The position numbers and the translations under genes are program-made. Under the pieces are notes generated by a model. The model saw only the letters and a program-made list of their open reading frames with translations, was not told the DNA's origin and made no database searches. Below, piece by piece: positions 42,964 to 50,666 of a DNA stretch of 64,000 nucleotides. This DNA comes from Anaerotignum sp. MSJ-24. GTDB taxonomy: Bacteria; Bacillota; Clostridia; Lachnospirales; Anaerotignaceae. How positions within the stretch are numbered: position 1 is the first letter of the stretch; every line of letters starts with the position of its first letter. The stretch spans positions 118,783 to 182,782 of the forward strand of contig NZ_JAHLPX010000003.1 of assembly GCF_018918145.1 (NCBI RefSeq). The letters run 5' to 3'.

Positions 42964-43836
42964 ATGGAAATTCGTGTGCTTAAGTATTTTATTGCAGTTG
43001 CGGAAGAGGAAAATATAACAAGAGCTGCCGAAAGACTGAACATTGCACAGCCGTCATTGAGCAGACAGCTTATGCAGCTCGAAAACGAGCTTGACGCAAA
43101 GCTTTTTGAACGCAGTAAAAAAGGAATATCGCTTACCGAAGAGGGAAGAATACTCCGTCAGTATGCGGAAGAAATTATATCGCTCAATGATAAAACGGAA
43201 CAGGTTTTTTCCGCAAGAAAAAGACAGCTCGGCGGACTTATTTCAATCGGCTGTACAGAAACTCTCGGAGCGGAAACTTTGCCGAAGCTGCTTAAGGCAT
43301 TTACGGAAAAATCTCCCGATATTAACTTTGATGTGCTTTACGGAAATACAGATGACATAAAGGAAAAGGTGCTCAACGGAATAATGGATGTCGGACTTGT
43401 TATTGAGCCGATAAACCATGAAAATTATAACTGTATCAGCATAGAGGCTCCGTTAAAATGGGGAATAATAATGAATAAGGATATGCCTCTTGCCAAAGAA
43501 AAATATATAACACAGGAAATGCTTTCGGGACTTCCGCTGCTTGTGCCGCATACAAGAGCACAGTATGACTGGCTTAAAAAATGGTTCAGAGAAAACGAAT
43601 CACATATGAATATATATGCCACTTATAACTCTATATCCGGCATAATAATGCTTGCAAAGCATGGTTTGGGCTATGCCTTTGCAATGCAGACGGCGTTGCA
43701 GTATGCCGACAGCAGAGAGCTTGTATTTGTTCCGTTAAGGCCGGAAAGACATGCCGATGCAATATTGATATGGGGAAAAAATACCGTTCCGTCACCGGCG
43801 GTTAAAAGATTTATAAACTTTATCAATGTTTTTTAG
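42964..43836 (+). CDS. LysR-family transcriptional regulator
   Basis: 290 residues. N-terminal helix-turn-helix EIRVLKYFIAVAEEENITRAAERLN with IAQPSLSRQLMQLENELDAKLFER is the LysR signature; the effector domain (about 90-290) is a type 2 periplasmic-binding fold. GGAGGATGGAATT precedes the ATG. The AEC-type transporter follows in the same direction 108 bases later with a hairpin between, so its regulation by this LysR is plausible but not shown. The effector is unknown. Confidence 0.92.
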   Translation: MEIRVLKYFIAVAEEENITRAAERLNIAQPSLSRQLMQLENELDAKLFERSKKGISLTEEGRILRQYAEEIISLNDKTEQVFSARKRQLGGLISIGCTETLGAETLPKLLKAFTEKSPDINFDVLYGNTDDIKEKVLNGIMDVGLVIEPINHENYNCISIEAPLKWGIIMNKDMPLAKEKYITQEMLSGLPLLVPHTRAQYDWLKKWFRENESHMNIYATYNSISGIIMLAKHGLGYAFAMQTALQYADSRELVFVPLRPERHADAILIWGKNTVPSPAVKRFINFINVF

Positions 43837-43887
43837 CTATATTATATTATAGAAAATAGGTATTAGACATGGATAGAACGTAGTGCT

Positions 43888-43925
43888 AAACTCCAATTCA
43901 GTTGATGAAACGGAGTTTTTTTATT
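43888..43925 (+). terminator. Terminator between LysR and AEC genes
   Basis: AAACTCC (43888-43894) pairs with GGAGTTT (43912-43918), followed by T. It may be a leader attenuator of the transporter gene or the LysR terminator. Confidence 0.65.
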
Positions 43926-43943
43926 TTGATGGAGGTACAGGTA

Positions 43944-44858
43944 ATGGGTTTATTTTCAACAATGATACAGTTGCAGCTTCAGCTTTTTTTACTCATGGCT
44001 GTTGGCTACTTCTGTAAATATATCGGTATTTTAAATGATGAATCGAAAAAATCGCTTTCGGATCTGCTTATATATGTTATACTTCCTTGTAATATCATAA
44101 GCAGCTTTACAAGCGGCATTGAGGTTTCTTCGGAGCTTATATTCAACTGCTTTCTTTCTGTGGCAATATCCTGTGTAATACAGATTGTGTCCATATACGG
44201 AGGAAAGCTTCTGTTCAGAAATTATCCGGAGAATAAAGCAAGTGCGGCAAAATATGCACTTATTGTTTCAAACTCAAGCTTTATCGGAATACCTGTGGCA
44301 GAGTGTATGTATGGTAATCTCGGCGTGCTTTATACAGCAATATTCCAGATTCCTTCAAGATTTACAATGTGGTCGGCAGGTCTTTCGCTTTTCACAAATG
44401 TAGACAGAAAAGAAACAATAAAGAAGGTTGTTACACATCCCTGCGTAATCGCCTGTGTCGGTGGATTTTTCCTTATGCTCGGCGGAGTGACAATTCCGGG
44501 ATTTTTCGGAAAAACGATAGCCTCACTCAGCAAATGCACAAGTCCCGTTTCTATGCTTGTTATAGGAGCAATTCTTTGCGGAACCGATAAGAAACAGCTT
44601 TTTAAGAAGGACGTATTGTTTTTCTGCTTTGTAAGACTTATTCTTGTTGCTGTTATTACATATGTTCCGCTGAGAGCGCTTGGCGTTGACAGAATGATTT
44701 CCGGTATGGCACTTATTATGACGGCTATGCCTGCCGGCTCCACAACGGCAATTCTTGCACAGAAATATGGCTGTGATGCAGAATATGCGGCGGCGTTGAT
44801 ATTTACGTCTACATTGCTTTCCATAATAACAATACCGATTTTATCAATAATAATATAA
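43944..44858 (+). CDS. AEC-family transporter (auxin efflux carrier type)
   Basis: 304 residues from the ATG at 43944, where GGAGGTACAG lies in front; the longer frame start is in the preceding hairpin region. Ten predicted helices, with LLIYVILPCNIISSF, VSNSSFIGIPV and MPAGSTTAILAQKYG, match the AEC/membrane-transport family (PIN-like). Bacterial members have been linked to malate, malonate or other organic acid transport. No second gene is coupled. Confidence 0.9.
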   Translation: MGLFSTMIQLQLQLFLLMAVGYFCKYIGILNDESKKSLSDLLIYVILPCNIISSFTSGIEVSSELIFNCFLSVAISCVIQIVSIYGGKLLFRNYPENKASAAKYALIVSNSSFIGIPVAECMYGNLGVLYTAIFQIPSRFTMWSAGLSLFTNVDRKETIKKVVTHPCVIACVGGFFLMLGGVTIPGFFGKTIASLSKCTSPVSMLVIGAILCGTDKKQLFKKDVLFFCFVRLILVAVITYVPLRALGVDRMISGMALIMTAMPAGSTTAILAQKYGCDAEYAAALIFTSTLLSIITIPILSIII

Positions 44859-44879
44859 AGAATATAGCCTTCGGCGTAC

Positions 44880-44922
44880 TTGACATAAAATGAAATATGT
44901 TTTAACATTAGTGTATATACAC
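44880..44922 (+). promoter_or_regulatory. MarR-gene promoter with palindromic operator
   Basis: TTGACA at 44880-44885, 17-base spacer, TAACAT at 44903-44908. The perfect palindrome GTGTATATACAC at 44911-44922 sits over the expected start site, as for an autorepressing MarR operator. Confidence 0.75.
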
Positions 44923-44943
44923 AATTGAAACGGAGGTCGGAGT

Positions 44944-45369
44944 ATGCCAAGAGTTTATAAAAGTCCGTGCTACTGTATAAATACGAGAAGAAGTGCGAAT
45001 GCACTTAAGGAATATTATGACAATGCGTTTAAGAATGTTGGCTTAACGGGAGCACAATATTATCTTTTGACAGGACTTATGGAGCTTGAAAAAGCCAATA
45101 TAACCCAGTGGGCTGAATATGTGGGACTTGAACGCAGTACAATGGTCAGAAATGTAGGCACCTTGGAGAAGCATGGACTTATTCATGTCGTTAAAGGCAA
45201 AGGAAAGGTTTTTGAGCTTACGGAATTCGGAAGAGACACGATTGAAAAGGCAATTCCCATATGGGAAAAGGCCCAGAATGAAATAAAGGAATATATCGGT
45301 GAAGAGGACGCAGAAGCAATAAGAAGGATAGGCGAAAAGCTCCAGAACCTTCCGATTATAAAAGAATAA
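44944..45369 (+). CDS. MarR-family transcriptional regulator
   Basis: 141 residues. Winged-helix core with ALKEYYDNAFKNVGLTGAQYYLL, ANITQWAEYVGLERSTMVRNVGTLEKHGLI and a wing VVKGKGKVFELTEFGRD. Two Cys at residues 9 and 11 are close to the N terminus, possibly redox-sensing, but that is only inferred. CGGAGGTCGGAGT upstream of the ATG. A perfect palindrome at its own promoter fits negative autoregulation; no pump gene is adjacent except the AEC transporter upstream. Confidence 0.9.
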   Translation: MPRVYKSPCYCINTRRSANALKEYYDNAFKNVGLTGAQYYLLTGLMELEKANITQWAEYVGLERSTMVRNVGTLEKHGLIHVVKGKGKVFELTEFGRDTIEKAIPIWEKAQNEIKEYIGEEDAEAIRRIGEKLQNLPIIKE

Positions 45370-45385
45370 CATAAAACAATTCGTG

Positions 45386-45415
45386 AGCACAGTGTATATA
45401 TATGCTGTGCTTTTA
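45386..45415 (+). terminator. Terminator of the MarR gene
   Basis: AGCACAG (45386-45392) pairs with CTGTGCT (45405-45411), then TTT. Confidence 0.75.
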
Positions 45416-45487
45416 AATTTTGACTTGTATTTATTTGTAATAAATGATAAATTAAATAATAAACTTTTGAAAGGAAACGGATTTATT

Positions 45488-46141
45488 ATGACAAAATTCA
45501 ACTGTAAGTATATTCTTTTCGACCTTGACGGAACGATAACCGAGTCAGATCCCGGAATTACACGTTCAATAAAATATGCACTTGAAAAAAATTCAATGGT
45601 ATCGCCTTCTCTTGAAGAGCTTAAAATTTTTGTAGGCCCTCCGCTCGGAGAAAAATTTATGGAGGTATTCGGCGTTTCGCAGGAAATGGCTGATAAACTT
45701 CTTGTATCTTACAGAGAAAGATATAATCCGATAGGAAAATATGAATGCAATATATATGACGGCATAGTTGATGCACTTAAACAGCTCAGAGAAATGGGAA
45801 AGGTGCTCTGTGTTGCAACCTCCAAGCCTGAGGCGGCCGCAAAGGATGTTCTTGCTCATTTCGGACTTACGGAATATTTTGATCTTATCGGAGGAGATAC
45901 GGCAGAACATACAAGACCGAATAAAACAGCCGTTATAAATTATGTAATGGAGAGCATGAATATTTCCGATAAGGACGATATTATAATGGTCGGCGATACA
46001 CATTACGACGTGGAAGGAGCAAACAAAATCGGAATAAAGTGTATCGGAGTTACATACGGATATGATACAGAGGAATCTTTGAAAAATTCCGGTGCGGCCG
46101 CAATAATACATAAACCGATAGAGCTTGTTGACTTGTTTTGA
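45488..46141 (+). CDS. HAD-superfamily phosphatase, phosphoglycolate phosphatase type
   Basis: 217 residues from the ATG at 45488; the longer frame runs through the MarR terminator. Motif I is LFDLDGTITESD (nucleophile and acid Asp), motif II VATSKPEAA, motif III lysine RPNKTAV, and motif IV IMVGDTHYDVEGA. The helical cap lies between motifs I and II, as in the Gph/YjjG group. A small-metabolite phosphatase; substrate unknown. AAAGGAAAC upstream of the ATG. The ROK kinase gene follows 19 bases later. Confidence 0.92.
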   Translation: MTKFNCKYILFDLDGTITESDPGITRSIKYALEKNSMVSPSLEELKIFVGPPLGEKFMEVFGVSQEMADKLLVSYRERYNPIGKYECNIYDGIVDALKQLREMGKVLCVATSKPEAAAKDVLAHFGLTEYFDLIGGDTAEHTRPNKTAVINYVMESMNISDKDDIIMVGDTHYDVEGANKIGIKCIGVTYGYDTEESLKNSGAAAIIHKPIELVDLF

Positions 46142-46160
46142 TGCTATGGAAAGTATAAAT

Positions 46161-47087
46161 ATGTATGCAGTCGGCATTGATGTCGGCGGAACTGCAATAA
46201 AAATAGGGCTGTTCGAAAAAAACGGCAGGCTTGTTGATAAAAAAGAAATACCGACACGGCATGAAAATAATTGTGAATTTGTTTTCAGCGATATGGCAGA
46301 GGCTGTCAAAGAAGTGCTGAAAAATAATTCCGTAAAAAAGAAAAACGTGTCCGGTATCGGCATAGGTATGCCGGGACCTGTTGTGAACAATGTTGTTCAG
46401 CATTGTGTGAATTTAGGCTGGCAGAATAAAATAGATGCCGCCGGAATAACCGAAAAGCTTACAGGCATAAAAACCGTTGTGCTTAATGATGCCGATGCCG
46501 CCGGATACGGTGAGCTTTGGCAGGGCAGTGCAAAAAGCTATAAAAATGTCGTTCTTGTCACCATAGGAACAGGAGTCGGCGGAGCGGTTATAAATAACGG
46601 AGTGCTTATAGAAGGTTTTGGTGGTTCGGCAGGTGAAATAGGGCATATGACAGTTGAAATGAACAGCAAAAGGCATTGCAACTGTGGCAAAAACGGCTGT
46701 CTGGAAACATATGCTTCGGCAACGGGGATTGTCAGAACAGCGGAAGAGCTTCTGGATAGCGGAGAAAAGTCTGTTTTGACAAAAGAAAATTTGACGGCAA
46801 GAGACATATTTGATGCCGCAAAAAACGGTGATAATGTTGCACTCAAAACTGTTGATGTATTCGGAAAATACCTCGGTATGGCGTTGGCAAATATTGCTGT
46901 GGTTACAAATCCGGAGATAATACTTCTTTCCGGCGGAGTTGCATATGCCGGAGAAATCATTACCGATATTGTGAAAAAATACTTTGATGTTTTTGCTTTT
47001 AAGTCGGTAAAGAATACGGAAATAAAAATAGCCTCATTAAAAAATGAGGCAGGAATATACGGAGCGGCATATACTACGTTAAGTTGA
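46161..47087 (+). CDS. ROK-family sugar kinase (glucokinase-like)
   Basis: 308 residues from the ATG at 46161 (GGAAAGT upstream); ATG at 46146 is an alternative. ATP motif GIDVGGTAIKIGLF (about residues 5-18), catalytic DADAAGYGE and the ROK zinc motif with CNCGKNGCLE. GTGVGGAVINNGVLIEG and LLSGGVAYAG complete the fold. Members phosphorylate glucose or N-acyl sugars. It has no fused helix-turn-helix, so it is an enzyme and not a ROK repressor. Close behind a HAD phosphatase in the same direction. Confidence 0.92.
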   Translation: MYAVGIDVGGTAIKIGLFEKNGRLVDKKEIPTRHENNCEFVFSDMAEAVKEVLKNNSVKKKNVSGIGIGMPGPVVNNVVQHCVNLGWQNKIDAAGITEKLTGIKTVVLNDADAAGYGELWQGSAKSYKNVVLVTIGTGVGGAVINNGVLIEGFGGSAGEIGHMTVEMNSKRHCNCGKNGCLETYASATGIVRTAEELLDSGEKSVLTKENLTARDIFDAAKNGDNVALKTVDVFGKYLGMALANIAVVTNPEIILLSGGVAYAGEIITDIVKKYFDVFAFKSVKNTEIKIASLKNEAGIYGAAYTTLS

Positions 47088-47236
47088 AAACTTTGTTTTC
47101 AACTTGTTTACTGAAGGTATGAACGGTTCATTCCATCGGATTTTTAAAATTCAAAAAATCCTTGAAACTCTCCGTTCTCCTCGACGGGAGTGAATTCCGT
47201 CTGCGGATTTTACTCGGGAAGCTTGCGGCTTCCCGA
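47081..47236 (+). repeat. Structured intergenic segment with several hairpins
   Basis: AAGTTGAAAAC (47081-47091) pairs with GTTTTCAACTT (47095-47105). GGATTTTT (47138-47145) pairs with AAAAATCC (47154-47161). TCGGGAAGC (47214-47222) pairs with GCTTCCCGA (47228-47236), and a weaker stem lies near 47168-47190. It is more GC-rich than the flanks, with no long open frame. It may be an extragenic repeat or an RNA; I cannot match it to a family. Confidence 0.5.
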
Positions 47237-47287
47237 ACCCTTTCGCTTATAAAATATTATATTTTATAATTTTAGTAATTAAATTTT

Positions 47288-47752
47288 TCAGTCACTTTTT
47301 TTATCATATTTAATAATTATCAATTCATTTCCGATTTTTTTGGCATAATTCATTGTATAAAGAGTTCCGCCGCTTTTTCTTCCGTCATATACGGCTATAA
47401 CAAGACTGCTGTTATCGACCATATATCTGTCCCTTGTAAGATATGAGCCTGCCGACGGCTTTTCACAGACATAGGTAACCTTATCGGCAACATAGGCGGA
47501 ATAAGCCGCAGTGTGTTTTTCGAGCATTTGCGGATATGGTACGGCTGATTCGACGGTTATTTTATAGCCGAGCTGTTTAAGAAAATTCAAGGCATATGCC
47601 GCTTCATAATCCAGACCGTCAGCGGCACCTATTATGAAATTTGTATAGCCTTTTGAATATGCGTCCTTTATTGTGTCCAAAAGCCTGTCATATGTTTCGG
47701 GATACAGCTCTCTCGAAAAGGTTCTGTGGCCCGTAAAACAGCAAGTAAGCAT
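47288..47752 (-). CDS. SLOG-fold protein (DUF1273/YpsA-like)
   Basis: 154 residues from the ATG at 47752 with GGGTGAT upstream. The SLOG Rossmann-like fold is suggested by CFTGHRTFSRELYPE, GYTNFIIGAADGLDYEAA, AVYDGRKSGGTLYTMNYA and a final IIIKY strand. The GxhxGxxGxxxxh-type loops bind nucleotide-derived ligands. YpsA in Bacillus is linked to cell division and stress, but the role of this one is unknown. Shorter than YpsA (about 180). Confidence 0.8.
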   Translation of the reverse strand: MLTCCFTGHRTFSRELYPETYDRLLDTIKDAYSKGYTNFIIGAADGLDYEAAYALNFLKQLGYKITVESAVPYPQMLEKHTAAYSAYVADKVTYVCEKPSAGSYLTRDRYMVDNSSLVIAVYDGRKSGGTLYTMNYAKKIGNELIIIKYDKKSD

Positions 47753-47804
47753 TATAATCACCCATGAAGATTATAGCAGATATTGAGGTTTACATACAAT
47801 TCTT

Positions 47805-48389
47805 TTAAACTCTTATCGAAAATAAACCGTGTGTACTGCAATAAGCATATATTATTCCATGACCGCATGATGTAAGTCTTGTCTCTGCGTTCTGTTCGGG
47901 ATAAAGCTTAACAAGCTGCGTTTTTGATGATGTGATATAAGCTATAAATGATATATAATGCTCCTTTGTCATAGGGTGGCCAACGGATATATACCAGTCG
48001 TTTTCCATGCGTTCAGCTTTTATCATATGCTTTTCGTCAGGCTCTTCGGCTTCTGCCATAGGAAGATTTATTCCACAACAGCTGAAACAGCCTTCGCCTG
48101 TTGAGTGAATAACATTTCCGCATATTGGACATACATAAAATTTGCTTCTGAGCATATTTGCGGAACGGTTTCCGTTTATTATACAGTCGCCGGAAATAAG
48201 CTCGGCAACAGATACTCCGAGTGCCTTTGCTATCGGCTCGAGAAGAAATATATCGGGAAGGCCTTTGCCCGTTTCCCATTTTGAAATTGCTTTGTCGCTT
48301 ACGCAGAGTATATCCGCAAGCTGTTTCTGGGTGTAGTTCTTTTTTTCACGCAGTGACTTTATTGTACTGCCTGTAACATAGTTGTTCAT
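47805..48389 (-). CDS. XRE helix-turn-helix fused to a desulfoferrodoxin-like iron domain
   Basis: 194 residues. N-terminal XRE HTH (residues 5-65; KSLREKKNYTQKQLADILCV, SKWETGKGLPD). C87-x2-C90 with C104-C105 matches a desulforedoxin site. H121, H138, H144, C184 and H187 match the four-His/one-Cys catalytic iron site of superoxide reductases (HPMTKEHY with six-residue spacing; CSTHG with three). All ligands are present in order. It could be a DNA-binding oxidative-stress sensor, or a detoxifying enzyme with a DNA-binding head. CGGAGG precedes the ATG. The domain fold is inferred from motif spacing. Confidence 0.88.
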   Translation of the reverse strand: MNNYVTGSTIKSLREKKNYTQKQLADILCVSDKAISKWETGKGLPDIFLLEPIAKALGVSVAELISGDCIINGNRSANMLRSKFYVCPICGNVIHSTGEGCFSCCGINLPMAEAEEPDEKHMIKAERMENDWYISVGHPMTKEHYISFIAYITSSKTQLVKLYPEQNAETRLTSCGHGIIYAYCSTHGLFSIRV

Positions 48390-48480
48390 TTTTTATTCCT
48401 CCGTTTTCGTTTTTCTGAAATCAGAATAACATAGCCGAGGTTGGCATACAACCTACGGAAGGTAGAGTGAAAGCTGATAT

Positions 48481-48530
48481 AAACCAAGAACCCGATACTT
48501 TTATTCGATGGTATCGGGTTCTTGGTTTAA
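48481..48530. terminator. 18-bp perfect hairpin between convergent transcripts
   Basis: AAACCAAGAACCCGATAC (48481-48498) is the perfect complement of 48511-48528, loop of 12 bases. It overlaps the stop codon of the exonuclease on the minus strand. Flanking A/T runs are weak. Confidence 0.75.
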
Positions 48531-49273
48531 ATATCGTATGTATTGTTTCGTCCGAATTTGTAGGCTGTACGTATGATTGCTTTTTCCTCTGCGGTAAGCT
48601 CTCTGTCGAGAGATTGGGAAAAATATTTGAATAATCCTTTTGTGTTTATTAATTTTTTAGATGATGATGTTTTTTTGCATTTAATGTCCGACGGTTTGAA
48701 TTTTTCGGTTATGAGAATTTCAGGTCGCACTATTTTGAATATTTCCGCCGTATACATTGCGTCGTTAAGTGCGTTATGAAAATCAGATTCTATTTCCAGC
48801 TCAAGAAGTTCAACTGCGTTTTTAAGACCGATTGCCTTTCCCGGCTCGTATTTGAGATAGGTTGTGGCAAAGCTTTGGATATTCATGTATCTGTCCGGCA
48901 TTGCGGAAGATGAAAGCTTGTGGTATCTTATGTTTCTGAATAACGCCTTTACATCATCTCCGCCCCATGAGCAGAGAATATCGTCCTTTGAAACAAATGT
49001 CGAAAATTCCTCGTATGCCGAATTGAAATTTATTCCGTTTTCCATTATTTCCTGCGTTATTCCTGTTATCTTTTCAACATATGGGTGAAGCCGTTTATAT
49101 ATAACCGGTTTTATGTAGCAGTTAAATTCACCTATCGTATCAAAATGGCTGTTGAGCTTTACTGCACCGATCTGTATTATTTCGAATGGGCATTCGGGAT
49201 TACTTTTTGAATATGAGCCTGTTTTAAAATCAAAAGCTTGATTAAATTCAAGATCAAAGACTATATAATTCAT
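48527..49273 (-). CDS. DEDDh 3'-5' exonuclease
   Basis: 248 residues. Exo I motif VFDLEFNQAF (Asp and Glu), Exo II with the conserved Asp in GGDDVKALFR, and Exo III HNALNDAMYTAEIF (His and Asp) give the DEDDh set. This is the fold of the ERI-1/KapD and DnaQ exonucleases. It is a free-standing enzyme of unknown substrate, perhaps small structured RNA. GGAGG lies upstream of the ATG. A very strong hairpin follows its stop. Confidence 0.9.
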   Translation of the reverse strand: MNYIVFDLEFNQAFDFKTGSYSKSNPECPFEIIQIGAVKLNSHFDTIGEFNCYIKPVIYKRLHPYVEKITGITQEIMENGINFNSAYEEFSTFVSKDDILCSWGGDDVKALFRNIRYHKLSSSAMPDRYMNIQSFATTYLKYEPGKAIGLKNAVELLELEIESDFHNALNDAMYTAEIFKIVRPEILITEKFKPSDIKCKKTSSSKKLINTKGLFKYFSQSLDRELTAEEKAIIRTAYKFGRNNTYDI

Positions 49274-49439
49274 GTCTTTTCCTCCGGATTGTGTTTATGA
49301 TAAAAAATTATGATATATTAATGTGTAACATTATTATAGTATAACATTTTTTTCGGTAAGTACAACATAATTTTAATATATATAAGATTGTAAACGGTAT
49401 GAATTGATGATAAAATGTCAAATGAGGTGATATTTGATT

Positions 49440-49703
49440 ATGAAATATGTATTTACTGAACAGGATAAACAGGACGAGGTTAATAAAATAGAGCTTGAAG
49501 GCGAAGATGTTATGCTTATCGGCGAATATATCGAAGATGTCGAAAATGAAGAAAATACTTATACAATAACAGGCGACGCAGTTATAGAAGGGGAGCTTTA
49601 CCACGAATTTGTTACAATATTCGGAACGGTTGAGCCTGTCGAAGAACCGACTGCAAGAGCAATAGCCATGGCCGAATGGGACTGGTTTGACTATGTATGC
49701 TGA
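49440..49703 (+). CDS. Small acidic protein, unknown
   Basis: 87 residues from the ATG at 49440 with GAGGTGAT nine bases upstream. Acidic, beta-rich in appearance (YTITGDAVIEGELYHEFVTIFG), ending in WDWFDYVC. No membrane segment or known motif. It lies between the divergent exonuclease gene and a small P-loop protein gene. I do not recognise a family. Codon use looks like real coding sequence. Confidence 0.6.
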   Translation: MKYVFTEQDKQDEVNKIELEGEDVMLIGEYIEDVENEENTYTITGDAVIEGELYHEFVTIFGTVEPVEEPTARAIAMAEWDWFDYVC

Positions 49704-49924
49704 AATTAATGTCATTAGTTGTATAAAAATGCTGAATTATTTAAAAGTATAGATATATGTTTACTAAATTTTTTCAGTAAAATATGTGTATAATTAAGTA
49801 ATAAAAAAAGAGGATTTTTTAACTTAAGACAGAATTATATAAGTATAAACAAAATAATAAAATATGTGAATATTACCGGCAATGCCGGATAAGTATATTT
49901 ACAACATAAAAAGGGGGAATTACC

Positions 49925-50338
49925 ATGATTCAGATTCTTGCAGGTGAAAAAGGACAGGGTAAAACAAAAAAGCTCATTGATATGGCTAATGAGGCTTCCA
50001 AAACCGTAGACGGAAATGTTGTTTTTATTGATGATGACAGCAGACATATGTATGACCTTCATTACGGCATACGTTTTGTTGAAACATCAAAATACAAGAT
50101 TTGCTCCTATGAGGTTCTGATTGGTTTTATTTATGGTATACTTTCTCAGAACGGAGATATTCAGAAAGTATTTATTGATGGTCTGGGAAATATAGTTGAT
50201 GAACTCCCCGATGATGATGTTGTAGCTTTATGTGAAGTTCTTGAAAGAATTTCTAACGATTATTCGGTTGATTTTGCTCTTATATACAGCAAACCCGAAG
50301 CTTCCGTTCCCGAAGCGGTTAAAAAATATTTAATCTGA
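49925..50338 (+). CDS. Small P-loop ATPase-like protein
   Basis: 137 residues with Walker A GEKGQGKTK (about residues 7-15) and hydrophobic-Asp Walker B-like KVFIDGL (about 82-88). Only half the length of a normal RecA/AAA core, so it may be a minimal nucleotide-binding protein. AAGGGGGAAT lies before the ATG. It is monocistronic with a double terminator after it. I recognise no family beyond P-loop NTPase. Confidence 0.75.
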   Translation: MIQILAGEKGQGKTKKLIDMANEASKTVDGNVVFIDDDSRHMYDLHYGIRFVETSKYKICSYEVLIGFIYGILSQNGDIQKVFIDGLGNIVDELPDDDVVALCEVLERISNDYSVDFALIYSKPEASVPEAVKKYLI

Positions 50339-50348
50339 TTTTGATTGT

Positions 50349-50430
50349 AAAATACGGCTGACAGCTGAACCGTATTTTTAGCGACGGCTCGTTCATATAC
50401 ATTGTGTATATGGGCGGGCCGTTTTTTGCG
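50349..50430 (+). terminator. Two tandem terminators
   Basis: AAAATACGG (50349-50357) with CCGTATTTTT (50370-50379), then ACGGC (50384-50388) with GCCGT and CATATA/TGTATATG inside, followed by six T at about 50422. Strong stop after the P-loop gene. Confidence 0.85.
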
Positions 50431-50502
50431 TATATTAATAAAATTTAATGGTGTTCCTCTTTAAAAAAGCTAAATATAATGATAAAATGTGATAGATATT
50501 TG

Positions 50503-50530
50503 TTGTGCATTAGGTTATCGAGTGTATAAT
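50503..50530 (+). promoter_or_regulatory. Candidate promoter of the MATE-plsC operon
   Basis: TTGTGC at 50503-50508, 16-base spacer, TATAAT at 50525-50530. The leader to 50667 is about 130 bases of AT-rich sequence with no clear terminator or known aptamer. Confidence 0.55.
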
Positions 50531-50666
50531 TATATTTATCTATTAAGTAAATTACAGTATCAATGCTTTTTAGGTATTGATTCAAAGAGGATATATATAT
50601 TAGACATAACAAATTCAGTATGATAAACTCCAGTTAGATAGTTAATTAGAATTGGAGGAGAAAACA

